Made by a program: the position numbers and the translations under genes
In this document: positions 41,875 through 49,777 of the stretch, piece after piece
Layout of the letters: each line of letters begins with the position of its first letter
Position numbering within the stretch: the first letter of the stretch is position 1
Notes under the pieces: model-generated
Seen by the model: the letters and a program-made list of their open reading frames with translations, nothing else
Told to the model about the DNA's origin: nothing
Database searches by the model: none
NCBI RefSeq assembly: GCF_014333525.1
Contig: NZ_JACSCX010000001.1
Location: forward strand, 496,001-560,000
DNA from: Hymenobacter puniceus
GTDB taxonomy: Bacteria > Bacteroidota > Bacteroidia > Cytophagales > Hymenobacteraceae
Length of the DNA: 64,000 bases
Direction: 5' to 3'

Positions 41875-42750
41875 CTACCCTACTGTGATGCTGTAGGACG
41901 TACTGAACTCCTGGCCGGGCTCCAGCGCCAAGATGCCTTCCTTATCAGCCAGCTCACCGGAAGAACCAACAGAGCTGGCAATGCCGTGCCAGGGCTCGAT
42001 GCAGACGAAAGGCGCACCGGGCCCTTTCGTCCAGAAGCCGAGGTAGGGAAACCCGTCGAAGCGCAACCGCACGGCGCGGCCCGACTGGCGACTGCGCAGC
42101 GTAATATGCGTGAAGTCGAAGTGTTTCAGTACCAGCGCGTCCTGCGCAAACAGCTCGTAGCGGAGCGGCAGAGTGGCTTGCTGCTGCAATACGGGCTCGG
42201 TCTGGCCGGTGAGCAGGCCGCCCTCCAGCAGATACCGCTCGAAGCTGACCGGATGGTCGAACACGAATTCGTAGTCCTCAAAGGTCTCGCCGGGCAGCAG
42301 CGGGCACCGGAAAGCCGGGTGCGCCCCGATGCTGAACAGCAGCTCCGTGGTGCCCACGTTGCGCACGTCCCAGCCGATGGTGAGCTGCGACCCGGCCAAG
42401 CGATACGAAATCTGCAAGTTAAACTCGAACGGAAACACGGCGCGGGTAGCGTCGTTGGCCTGCAGCTCCAGTACCAACTCGGCCGCAGTCTGGCGCACCA
42501 GCCTGAACTCCTGGTCGCGGGCAAAGCCGTGCTGGGGCAGCCGATACGACTGGCCCTGGTGCTGGTAGGTATCCTGCGGCAGGCGGCCCACTATCGGGAA
42601 CAGCACCGGCGCGTGGCGGCCCCACACGGCCGGGTCGGCCTCCCAGATATACTCCAGGTTATCAAGGTCTTTGCGCACGAAGCTGCTTAGCTCGGCGCCG
42701 TGGGCTTGCACCTGCACGCGGCACAGCTCGTTTTCGAGGGTATAGGTCAT
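41875..42750 (-). CDS. Aldose 1-epimerase family protein (LacX-like)
   Basis: A 291-residue beta-sandwich mutarotase-like protein. Landmarks: H-G-A-E-L-S-S-F at about 18-25, F-P-I-V-G-R-L, L-P-Q-H-G-F-A-R, the probable catalytic His in I-G-A-H-P-A-F-R, and C-I-E-P-W-H-G-I-A near the end. These match the LacX/YeaD-like branch. By family it interconverts anomers of a sugar or sugar phosphate, but the substrate is not evident. The ATG at 42750 (MTYTLENELCRV) is set by the family. It is translationally close to the GNAT gene. Confidence 0.88.
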   Translation of the reverse strand: MTYTLENELCRVQVQAHGAELSSFVRKDLDNLEYIWEADPAVWGRHAPVLFPIVGRLPQDTYQHQGQSYRLPQHGFARDQEFRLVRQTAAELVLELQANDATRAVFPFEFNLQISYRLAGSQLTIGWDVRNVGTTELLFSIGAHPAFRCPLLPGETFEDYEFVFDHPVSFERYLLEGGLLTGQTEPVLQQQATLPLRYELFAQDALVLKHFDFTHITLRSRQSGRAVRLRFDGFPYLGFWTKGPGAPFVCIEPWHGIASSVGSSGELADKEGILALEPGQEFSTSYSITVG

Positions 42751-42817
42751 CGGGGCAGAAAGCGCACCGGCCCAGAGCCCGTGCGGTGAAAGAGGAATAC
42801 GGCGTGTATACTGTAGC

Positions 42818-42835
42818 GCGAACTTTGTAGTTCGC
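42818..42835. repeat. Short palindrome GCGAACT-TTGT-AGTTCGC
   Basis: A perfect 7-bp stem with a 4-nt loop, 68 bp upstream of the aldose-epimerase gene. It may be an operator or a member of a dispersed repeat family. Confidence 0.55.
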
Positions 42836-42945
42836 ATTTCGGCGCTGGGTTAGTAGATGGTTAGCTTTTTTACTGCTCTACAGCACGTCATGCAGAACGT
42901 AGCGAAACATGCCTTTCTTTTGGCTTTCTGGCCACACAACCCAGC

Positions 42946-43479
42946 CTAGCCCAGCAGCAATTCATCCACGTGGTAGCAGGCCTGCTCGAAGCGCTGGGGC
43001 GGCGGGCCGCTGATTTCGGCGAAGTGCGACAGCTGCTCCTGCAGCGTGTGGTGGTAGAGGCGGTAGAACTGCTGCCGCAGGTGTGGATGCTCGCGCAGCG
43101 GGTCCGGCGCCCAGGGCAGATCCACGTTCAGCAGCAGCACCAGATCATACTGCTGCTCTTCAATCTGCTCCAGAATCCACTCGGGGCAGTGGCCAAACGC
43201 GTGTTCCGACCAGATTTTTATCACTAGTAGATCGGTGTCGCAGAAAAACAGCGGCCGGTCCTGCTGGATGGCCTGGATTTCCGCCTCAGCCTCGGCCCGC
43301 AGCTGGCCGTGGGCAATATCCTCCAGGTCGGCGAGGGTGTAGCGGTAGTGCGCCCCACGCTTCTCCAAATACGCCCGCGCATACTCTGGGGCCCAGCTGG
43401 TTTGGTAGTGGGCAGCCAACTGGCGGCTAAGAGTGGTTTTGCCCGTCGATTCGGGGCCGGTGAGGGCAACACGCAGCAT
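42946..43479 (-). CDS. NadR-like P-loop kinase (AAA_28/ribosylnicotinamide-kinase type)
   Basis: A 177-residue P-loop protein. The Walker A is G-P-E-S-T-G-K-T-T at residues 8-16. W-A-P-E-Y-A-R-A-Y-L and F-C-D-T-D-L-L-V-I-K-I-W-S-E are the diagnostic segments of the C-terminal ribosylnicotinamide-kinase domain of NadR (AAA_28). It lies about 100 bp downstream of the PnuC-like transporter gene on the same strand. PnuC-type permeases work by metabolic trapping, so this kinase is the likely trapping enzyme; the substrate could be nicotinamide riboside or thiamine. Confidence 0.85.
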   Translation of the reverse strand: MLRVALTGPESTGKTTLSRQLAAHYQTSWAPEYARAYLEKRGAHYRYTLADLEDIAHGQLRAEAEAEIQAIQQDRPLFFCDTDLLVIKIWSEHAFGHCPEWILEQIEEQQYDLVLLLNVDLPWAPDPLREHPHLRQQFYRLYHHTLQEQLSHFAEISGPPPQRFEQACYHVDELLLG

Positions 43480-43586
43480 TTTCAGGTAGCAATGAAGAAA
43501 GTGATGAGCAGGAAATGCAGCGGCAAAAAATGAGAAGCGCAGGAGCGAAAAACAGTGTCAGCAGAGCCGGCTACAATGTTGCTTTT

Positions 43587-44213
43587 TCAAGCCAGATTGC
43601 CTGTTGCAGCTTGTTCTTTGGTCATTGACTTCCGCCATTCCCAGTAGCCGTACACGGCCACGCCCAGGTACAACGCATACAGCACGCTGGTGGGGTAGAG
43701 CTGCTTGTACCACAGAATGGGCACGTAGATGAGGTCAACCAGAATCCAGAGCCACCAGTTTTCCAGGCGCTTTCGCATGAGCAGAAACTGCGCCGCCAGG
43801 CTGCCGGCCGTCGTGAAACTGTCCCAGTGCGGCAGAGCTGCGTCGGTGCGGGTGCTGAGATAGTAGCCGAAGCCAGCCGTGAAGGCGGCTACAAACGTAA
43901 GCGTGGCCAGCCACTCCCAGCGCCGAGTGCGTGTCACCGGTAGTTCGGTTTTGCTGGTGCCGCCATACAGCCACTCATACCAGCCGTAGAGGCTGAGCAC
44001 AATGAACATAATCTGCAGCAGTGAGTCGGAATAGAGGCCGGCGCGGTAGTACACCACAATGTAGAGCGCGCAGCTGACCAAGGCCACCGGGAAATTCCAC
44101 AACGACTCACGGGCGGCCAGCCAGACGCAGGCAAATCCGGTGAGCACGGCTATCCATTCCAACGGGCCGGGCCCGGCGGCCGCGGTCCAGAACTCATACA
44201 AGGTCTGCAGCAA
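43587..44213 (-). CDS. PnuC/PnuT-family vitamin transporter
   Basis: A 208-residue inner-membrane facilitator with about seven hydrophobic segments. The family segment is A-L-Y-I-V-V-Y-Y-R-A-G-L-Y-S-D-S-L-L-Q followed by Y-G-W-Y-E-W, and the substrate-pocket W-x-x-x-W is N-W-W-L-W-I-L-V-D. PnuC proteins carry nicotinamide riboside and PnuT proteins thiamine; the sequence alone does not decide. A TTG at 44213 is taken as the start, because the further upstream frame is a GGTGACAGG microrepeat. A second TTG at 44201 is possible. The thiamine-regulated TonB receptor 3 kb away makes PnuT attractive. Confidence 0.87.
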   Translation of the reverse strand: MLQTLYEFWTAAAGPGPLEWIAVLTGFACVWLAARESLWNFPVALVSCALYIVVYYRAGLYSDSLLQIMFIVLSLYGWYEWLYGGTSKTELPVTRTRRWEWLATLTFVAAFTAGFGYYLSTRTDAALPHWDSFTTAGSLAAQFLLMRKRLENWWLWILVDLIYVPILWYKQLYPTSVLYALYLGVAVYGYWEWRKSMTKEQAATGNLA

Positions 44214-44237
44214 GGTGACAGGTAACAGGTGAGAGGT
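44213..44237. repeat. GGTGACAGGTAACAGGTGA microrepeat
   Basis: Three degenerate heptamers (GGTGACA, GGTAACA, GGTGAGA) lie directly upstream of the PnuC-like start and may have displaced its original start region. Confidence 0.7.
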
Positions 44238-44294
44238 GAAGGGCTCGGGCGGGCAGCCCGCAAAGGCCGGGGCCAAAGCTAACCAGCCACCGAC

Positions 44295-44302
44295 TAATTT
44301 TG
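44295..44302 (+). promoter_or_regulatory. -7 promoter element for the rhodanese gene
   Basis: TAATTTTG, an exact TAnnTTTG match, 28 bp upstream of the ATG at 44330. Confidence 0.6.
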
Positions 44303-44329
44303 CGCTTTCCTTTCATCTGCTTTGCTGCC

Positions 44330-44653
44330 ATGCTGCCCGAACTCACGCCCGAAGACCTGCACTCCCGCCTCGCCAACGGCGAAAACCTGCAGCTCGTGGA
44401 CGTGCGGCAGCCCGAGGAATACGCCTACTGTCGCATCGAAGGCAGCGTGCTGATTCCACTGGGTGAGCTGGCCCGCCGCGCCGACGAAATCGACGAAGAC
44501 CGGCCCGTGGTGCTTATCTGCCACCACGGCGTGCGCTCTATGCAGGCGCTGGCCTACCTGCAGCACCGCCTGGAGCGAACCAATCTGCTGAACCTGCGCG
44601 GCGGCATCCACGCCTGGAGCGTGCGCGTGGACCCATCCGTGGCGGTGTATTGA
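44330..44653 (+). CDS. Rhodanese-like domain protein
   Basis: A 107-residue single-domain rhodanese (GlpE/PspE size). L-V-D-V-R-Q-P-E-E-Y, H/G-S-V-L-I-P-L-G-E-L, and the active-site loop I-C-H-H-G-V-R-S, with the persulfide-forming Cys at about residue 65, are present, followed by L-R-G-G-I-H-A-W. It should transfer sulfane sulfur, but the acceptor is unknown. An exact -7 element lies 28 bp upstream. Confidence 0.93.
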   Translation: MLPELTPEDLHSRLANGENLQLVDVRQPEEYAYCRIEGSVLIPLGELARRADEIDEDRPVVLICHHGVRSMQALAYLQHRLERTNLLNLRGGIHAWSVRVDPSVAVY

Positions 44654-44655
44654 TT

Positions 44656-44741
44656 TTTCTCGCTGAAATTTTCCTCTGAGGTTTGCAGTGAATGGCCTCC
44701 GCGAACCTTAGCGGAAAACCGCAGCGAACCTCAGCGAGAAA
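44656..44741. repeat. Imperfect palindrome (TTTCTCGCTGA...TCAGCGAGAAA)
   Basis: Outer arms TTTCTCGCTGA (44656-44666) and TCAGCGAGAAA (44731-44741) are perfect. Inner CCTCTGAGGTT and CGCGAACCTTAGCGG parts also pair. It fills the gap between the rhodanese gene and hrpB. Confidence 0.7.
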
Positions 44742-44748
44742 TAACTCC

Positions 44749-47418
44749 ATGCAATACCCCGACCTCCCGATAGTTGCCGCCCTGCCCGACCTGCTGCAGG
44801 CCCTGCAAACCCACGAGCGGGTGGTACTGCAGGCTCCGCCCGGCGCCGGCAAAACCACCGTGGTGCCGCTGGCGCTGCTGGAAGCTGCCTGGCGCGACGG
44901 AGGCCGGATTCTGATGTTGGAGCCCCGGCAGCTGGCCGCCCGCGCCGCCGCCAACCGCCTGGCCAAGCTGCTGCACGAGCCCGTGGGTGACACCGTGGGC
45001 TACCGTGTGCGGCTGGAAAGTAAAGTATCGGCCCGCACCCGCATCGAGGTCATCACCGAAGGCATCCTCACGCGCCTCATTCAGGACGATCCGGCCCTGG
45101 AAGGCGTGGCAGCCGTCATCTTCGACGAGTTCCACGAACGTAGCCTGCGGGCCGACCTGGGTTTGGCGCTGGCGCTCGATGCCCAGGCCGTGCTGCGGCC
45201 CGAGCTGCGCATTCTGGTGATGAGCGCCACGCTGGAAGCCGAGCGGATGGGCGCCTGGTTGCAGGCACCGGTGGTGAGCAGCGCGGGTTTTCTGTTCCCC
45301 GTCGAGACGCACTACCTGAGCCCCCGCCAAGCCGCGGCTGGCGGCAGCCGCTCCGCCGAACGACTGGCCACACTAGTACCTACGGCCGTGCGCGAGGCTC
45401 TGTGCCAGCACTCCACCGGCGACGTGCTGGTCTTCCTGCCCGGCCTCGCCGACCTGCGTCGCGTAGCCGACAAGCTGCAAAACGCCCTGCCCGACGCCGT
45501 ACAGCTGCACCTGCTGCACGGCGAGCTGCCCCTGGCTGAGCAGGACGCCGCCCTGCGCCCGGTGCCGGCCGGGCAGCGCAAAATCGTGCTCAGCACGGCC
45601 ATTTCCGAAACCAGCCTCACCATTGAGGGCGTGACAGTGGTGATTGACGGCGGCTTTGCGCGGGTCCCACGCTTCCAGGCTCGCACTGGCTTCAGCACCC
45701 TCGAAACCGTGCCCGTCAGCCAGGCCGCCGCCGACCAGCGTCGGGGCCGCGCCGGGCGCCTCGGCCCCGGCACCTGCTACCGCCTCTGGACCACCGCCGA
45801 GCACGACGCCCTGCCCACCTACCTGCCCCCCGAAATCCTTACCGCCGACCTCAGCGGCCTGGCTTTGGAACTGGCTCTCTGGGGCGCCGCCCCACAAAGC
45901 CTGCGCTGGCTCGACGCCCCCCCCGCCCCCGCCCTGGCCCTCGCCCACGACCTGCTCCGCCGCCTGGGAGCCGTTATTGGTGATAGTTTAAATGGTGATG
46001 AGGTGAACAGTAATGAAGTGAATGGTGATGAAGCCAGTCCACCCTTTTCCCCCCATCACTTCATCACCCCATCACCTAAAACCACCTCATCACCTAAAAT
46101 CAATCCACCACTGAAACCCACGCCGCACGGCCGGGCATTGGCGCGGCTGGGGCTGGCGCCGCGTCTGGGCCATTTGGTGGTGCGCGGGCACGAGCTGGGC
46201 CACGGCCCCGCCGCCGCCGCGCTGGCGGCGCTGCTCTCGGAGCGCGACGTGCTGCGGGCCGCTGACACCCACCCTACCCCGCCCGATTTGCGGCTGCGGT
46301 TCGAGGCCATTGCCAACGGCCGCGCACCGCTACCGGGTTTGCTGGTGCAGCACAACACCCTGCACCGCGTCCGCGATGCGGCCCGCAACCTGCGCCAGCG
46401 CGCCGGCATCCGCGACGCGGCTACTTCTGCTGATGCCGACGCGGCCGGCCTGCTCACAGCCCTAGCGTACCCCGACCGCCTCGCCCAGCGCGAAACCCCG
46501 GACCGGGTGCGCCTGGCTACCGGCCAGCGCGTGGCCCTTCCCGCCGAGCACTTCGGCCGCGACGACCAGTTTCTGGCCGTCGCCTACCTCGATGGGCCAC
46601 CACACCAGCTGCGCGCTGCCCTGGCCGCGCCCGTAAGCCGCCAGGAACTGGAAGAGCTGTTTGCAGACCAGATTGAACAGGTGGACGAAGTGCGCTGGGA
46701 TGCTGCCGCCGGCCGCGTGCAGGCCCGCCGCCAGCGCCGCCTGGGTGCGCTGCTGCTCTCTGATGCCGCGCTGGCCCAGCCCGACGCAGCCCTGGTGGCC
46801 AATGCGCTGCTGGAAGCCCTGCGCACAGCCGGTGTGGCGCGTTTGCCGTGGAGCGAAGCCGCTACCGCGCTGCGGCAGCGGCTGGCATTTCTGCACCACC
46901 ACTTTCCAGAAAACTGGCCAGCGGTGTCGGATGAAGCGCTAACGGAGGAATTGGATGAGTGGCTCACCCCGCACCTGGTGGGCCTTAAAAGTCTAAACGA
47001 CGTTAGCCGCCTCGACTGGCCCGAGCTACTGCTGCAGCGCCTGCCCGGCGGCTGGGCGCAGCGCCAGGAGTTGGACCGCCTTGCGCCCGCCTACCTGGCC
47101 GTGCCCAGTGGCTCGCACGTCGCCCTCAACTACTCTGACCCGGCTACGCCAGTGCTGGCCGTGAAGCTGCAGGAGTTGTTCGGCCTCACCGAAACGCCTG
47201 CTGTGGCCGGCGGCCGGGTACCACTGCTGCTGCACCTACTCTCGCCCAGCGGCCGCCCCGCCCAGGTCACGCGCGACCTGCGCAGCTTCTGGGAGAAAGG
47301 CTACTTCGAGGTGCGCAAAGATCTGAAAGGCCGATACCCCAAGCATCCCTGGCCCGACAAACCCATGGAGCACGTCCCAACTAAGCTCACTAAAAAGCGC
47401 TTTGAAGCGAATCAGTAG
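44749..47418 (+). CDS. hrpB: ATP-dependent helicase HrpB with a repeat-derived insertion
   Basis: An 889-residue DEAH-like RNA helicase. Walker A is A-P-P-G-A-G-K-T-T (about 29-37), motif II F-D-E-F-H-E-R-S (about 125-132), motif III M-S-A-T-L-E, motif V T-A-I-S-E-T-S-L-T-I-E-G-V and motif VI Q-R-R-G-R-A-G-R-L-G-P-G-T-C-Y-R. HrpB C-terminal segments follow, ending P-K-H-x-W-P-D-x-P. At about residues 410-454, between the winged-helix part and T-P-H-G-R-A-L-A-R-L-G-L, there is an unusual low-complexity Asn/Asp/Ser/Pro stretch encoded by GGTGATGA-type microrepeats in inverted orientation; the frame is kept. The ATG at 44749 is favoured because the upstream frame lies in a palindrome. Confidence 0.93.
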   Translation: MQYPDLPIVAALPDLLQALQTHERVVLQAPPGAGKTTVVPLALLEAAWRDGGRILMLEPRQLAARAAANRLAKLLHEPVGDTVGYRVRLESKVSARTRIEVITEGILTRLIQDDPALEGVAAVIFDEFHERSLRADLGLALALDAQAVLRPELRILVMSATLEAERMGAWLQAPVVSSAGFLFPVETHYLSPRQAAAGGSRSAERLATLVPTAVREALCQHSTGDVLVFLPGLADLRRVADKLQNALPDAVQLHLLHGELPLAEQDAALRPVPAGQRKIVLSTAISETSLTIEGVTVVIDGGFARVPRFQARTGFSTLETVPVSQAAADQRRGRAGRLGPGTCYRLWTTAEHDALPTYLPPEILTADLSGLALELALWGAAPQSLRWLDAPPAPALALAHDLLRRLGAVIGDSLNGDEVNSNEVNGDEASPPFSPHHFITPSPKTTSSPKINPPLKPTPHGRALARLGLAPRLGHLVVRGHELGHGPAAAALAALLSERDVLRAADTHPTPPDLRLRFEAIANGRAPLPGLLVQHNTLHRVRDAARNLRQRAGIRDAATSADADAAGLLTALAYPDRLAQRETPDRVRLATGQRVALPAEHFGRDDQFLAVAYLDGPPHQLRAALAAPVSRQELEELFADQIEQVDEVRWDAAAGRVQARRQRRLGALLLSDAALAQPDAALVANALLEALRTAGVARLPWSEAATALRQRLAFLHHHFPENWPAVSDEALTEELDEWLTPHLVGLKSLNDVSRLDWPELLLQRLPGGWAQRQELDRLAPAYLAVPSGSHVALNYSDPATPVLAVKLQELFGLTETPAVAGGRVPLLLHLLSPSGRPAQVTRDLRSFWEKGYFEVRKDLKGRYPKHPWPDKPMEHVPTKLTKKRFEANQ
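45978..46110. repeat. In-frame inverted GGTGATGA/CATCACC microrepeat inside hrpB
   Basis: Direct GGTGATGAGGTGA-like words at about 45978-46033 are followed by reverse-complement words (CATCACTTCATCACC, CACCTCATCACC) at about 46053-46096. The segment matches the intergenic microrepeats at 15233, 23285 and 44213 in vocabulary. Confidence 0.85.
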
Positions 47419-47477
47419 CATACTTAGCGTTATACAGTGACGCGTTCAGACCCCACGACTTATCCTTTTCGAGTTAT

Positions 47478-47846
47478 ATGATCACAATTCCAACTCCCTG
47501 GCAGTATCCGCCCCAGCCCGCAGATGCGGCAACCTGGTGCAGCATTATCAGCCGGCTTCCGCTGGGCTCGCCCATTACCGGCTATGTAGTGGCCCAAGTA
47601 CCCTTCGGGGTGTTTCTGAGCGTAGCTGGAATGCCAGCGGGAGTTACGGTGCTGCTGGAATTTCTGGAGATGTTCTTTCCGCCGCTACCCTATCCGGCGC
47701 CAATGCCGCCCCTTGGCGCCTGTTTGGACTGCTTTGCCCTTCAGCATATCAGCCAGCATACGCAGATAAAAGTGAGTCCTCGCCAGTATCCGGACACTGT
47801 CTATCAGCCAACTGATACCTATAGCAACTCCATACCGACCAGCTGA
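47478..47846 (+). CDS. Possible S1-like RNA-binding domain protein (122 aa)
   Basis: A 122-residue protein. The middle reads L-P-L-G-S-P-I-T-G-Y-V-V-A-Q-V-P-F-G-V-F-L-S-V, which matches the start of an S1 (OB-fold) domain (G-x-x-x-x-G-x-V-x-x-x-x-x-F-G-x-F-v). A later segment, Q-H-T-Q-I-K-V-S-P-R, matches the closing strand. Between them P-P-L-P-Y-P-A-P-M-P-P-L-G marks a loop. The function is unknown, and the C-terminal 20 residues are Thr/Ser/Tyr-rich and not conserved in appearance. It lies downstream of hrpB on the same strand. Confidence 0.55.
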   Translation: MITIPTPWQYPPQPADAATWCSIISRLPLGSPITGYVVAQVPFGVFLSVAGMPAGVTVLLEFLEMFFPPLPYPAPMPPLGACLDCFALQHISQHTQIKVSPRQYPDTVYQPTDTYSNSIPTS

Positions 47847-47913
47847 CTGCACTCCAGAAAATATAGTTGGTAACATTGGCGTAACAAACGTCATAATTTG
47901 GTAATATGGGTAT

Positions 47914-48708
47914 ATGACCCCACTACTACCTGTTCTGTCCTGGAAGCAGTTGCTGGCGGCGCTGGTTCTGATCCTGGCAACAGGTATGGCTGGTTACGCC
48001 CAGCGCGCTGCTTCATCACTTAGTACTGCACCAGCCGGCGCCAATACCTGGCTCACGTTTCTTAGCGACGCCCGCCTAAGCAAGCGCTGGGGTTTGCACC
48101 TCGACGGGCAGCTGCGCCGGGCCAAAGACGCGTACCAGCCGCAGCAGCTGGCCCGGATTGGTATCAACTACCACGTAGCACCGGCCCTGCAGCTCACAGC
48201 CGGCTACGCCCGGGCCTCATCATACTTCCACAACGACTATGCCTCGGCCAGCCCGCTGCCCGAGCACCGCCTCTACCAACAGGTGCTGCTGCGCAACGAT
48301 TCCGGCCGGGTGCACACTCAGCACCGCTACCGCCTGGAGCAGCGCTGGGTGCGCCGCCCCGGCGATGCGCAGGCAACCTACCTGAACCGCATGCGCTACC
48401 AGCTGCGCTTGGTTGTACCGCTCGGCAACAAAGGCAAGCTGGAGCCCGGCACACCTTATTTAGCCGGCGCCGACGAAATATTTCTAGGGTTCGGGGCCAG
48501 TGCGGGCCGCAATTTCTTCGAGCAGAACCGAGCGTACCTGGCATTGGGCTATCAGTTCACGAAAACCGTGGCCATGGAGGCCGGCTACCAGCATCAGATG
48601 GTGCAGCCCGCCGCCGGCTATTCCATGCAGTATCACCACACGCTGCAGCTCGGCCTGAGCGTAACTACGGATTTGCGGCGAGGCCTCGCGCTAGCTACGG
48701 CGCTGTAA
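47914..48708 (+). CDS. DUF2490 outer-membrane beta-barrel protein
   Basis: A 264-residue exported protein with a signal peptide (residues 1-30, LLAALVLILATGMAGYAQ). The mature part matches DUF2490: W-L-T-F-L-S-D-A-R-L-S-K-R-W-G-L-H-L-D-G-Q-L, A-R-I-G-I-N-Y-H, L-Q-L-T-A-G-Y-A, H-R-Y-R-L-E-Q-R-W, and N-R-M-R-Y-Q-L-R. Alternating hydrophobic/polar strands suggest a small outer-membrane barrel. The function of the family is unknown. Confidence 0.87.
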   Translation: MTPLLPVLSWKQLLAALVLILATGMAGYAQRAASSLSTAPAGANTWLTFLSDARLSKRWGLHLDGQLRRAKDAYQPQQLARIGINYHVAPALQLTAGYARASSYFHNDYASASPLPEHRLYQQVLLRNDSGRVHTQHRYRLEQRWVRRPGDAQATYLNRMRYQLRLVVPLGNKGKLEPGTPYLAGADEIFLGFGASAGRNFFEQNRAYLALGYQFTKTVAMEAGYQHQMVQPAAGYSMQYHHTLQLGLSVTTDLRRGLALATAL

Positions 48709-48752
48709 AAAGGCACTTATTCGGCCCATCGTCTGCGGAAGCGAACCGGAGT

Positions 48753-49634
48753 TCAGCCTGGAATCTGGTCGTCGAGCAGGTCCTGGGCGGTTTGGTTGGG
48801 CGTGGGCGTGTAGTGGCGGTGCAGCCAGCGGCTCAGCCCCCCAAGGCCCGGGAACAGCACCCGCTCCGTAATGCCGGCCTGGTCGAGCTTGTCGCGGATT
48901 TCCCACTTCAGCCGGGCCGGAATGATGATACGGAAATACAGCTCCGGATGCTGCTCCAGCCAGCCATGCAGCGTGTCCTGGGCCGTGTTGATCAGCGAAA
49001 ACAGCGCGTACTGGTGCACAATGCGCGCATCCAGCGAAGGCGGCTCCAGAAACAGCAGAAACGGCTCCCGCTGCAGCAGCTCCAGCTCCCGCAGGTTGGT
49101 GCAAAGCGGCTCTAGCAGCTCGGGCGTAAACACGTTGGAACCCTCATTGCGCAAAGCCTCACGCAGGCTGGGCGGCAGAAATTCGGCCGTTTTCACGTAG
49201 TTGATGGCCCAAATGACGCCCGGCTGGTCGTAGGCGTCCAGATCGTCGGTGGCGAAGTGCAGGGCCACGTAAGGCGAGTAGGTCCAGTCGAGCAGGCGGG
49301 TGGGCAGGCCGTGGTGCTGGGCCAGCGCCAGCCAGTTCCACACCGAAGCGCCCGGCAGCGCCGAGTCGCGGGCGTACTTGCGAAAATTGCGCAGCAGATG
49401 GTTTTCCAGCAGTTGATACTCGCCGCCGAGGCGCTGCAGGCTGGTAGTCAGCGGCCAGCTTTGCGTGCGCAGCCCGCGGTAGACAAACGGCGAGCGAAAC
49501 CGCCCGATGCGGCCGTCCCAGGTTTCCTGAAACAGTGCCTGCTGCAAATCAGCCCAGGACGTTACTTCGATGTCGTTGGTGGTGTGCAGCACGGGCGGCA
49601 GGTTTTGAAGACGAAGAATGACAGACCTGGGCAA
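48753..49634 (-). CDS. FRG domain protein
   Basis: A 293-residue protein with the FRG domain named for F/Y-R-G: F-V-Y-R-G-L-R-T-Q-S-W-P-L-T-T-S-L-Q-R (about 50-68), and Q-H-H-G-L-P-T-R-L-L-D-W-T-Y-S-P-Y-V-A-L-H-F-A (about 106-128). H-Q-Y-A-L-F-S with L-F-P-G-L-G-G-L at the end are also typical. The biochemical function of FRG is not established, but many occur near mobile or defence genes. No such genes are visible here. The only upstream initiator is TTG at 49634, and a GTG 42 bp downstream is an alternative, so the start is uncertain. Confidence 0.85.
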   Translation of the reverse strand: MPRSVILRLQNLPPVLHTTNDIEVTSWADLQQALFQETWDGRIGRFRSPFVYRGLRTQSWPLTTSLQRLGGEYQLLENHLLRNFRKYARDSALPGASVWNWLALAQHHGLPTRLLDWTYSPYVALHFATDDLDAYDQPGVIWAINYVKTAEFLPPSLREALRNEGSNVFTPELLEPLCTNLRELELLQREPFLLFLEPPSLDARIVHQYALFSLINTAQDTLHGWLEQHPELYFRIIIPARLKWEIRDKLDQAGITERVLFPGLGGLSRWLHRHYTPTPNQTAQDLLDDQIPG

Positions 49635-49695
49635 GATACGCAGGCCCCGATACCCATGCAGCCTACCTCGCGGCTTTACCGCTTCTGTTGACAGA

Positions 49696-49727
49696 AAAGA
49701 GCCGCCAACTTGCGTTAGCGGCTCTTT
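49696..49727. terminator. Terminator of the SDR gene
   Basis: AAAGAGCCGC (49696-49705) pairs with GCGGCTCTTT (49718-49727), 50 bp beyond the stop of the leftward SDR gene. Confidence 0.8.
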
Positions 49728-49777
49728 CAGAATGCGCGGCCTCTTGCCTGACTGCTACTGAGCCCGCAATGAGGCTG

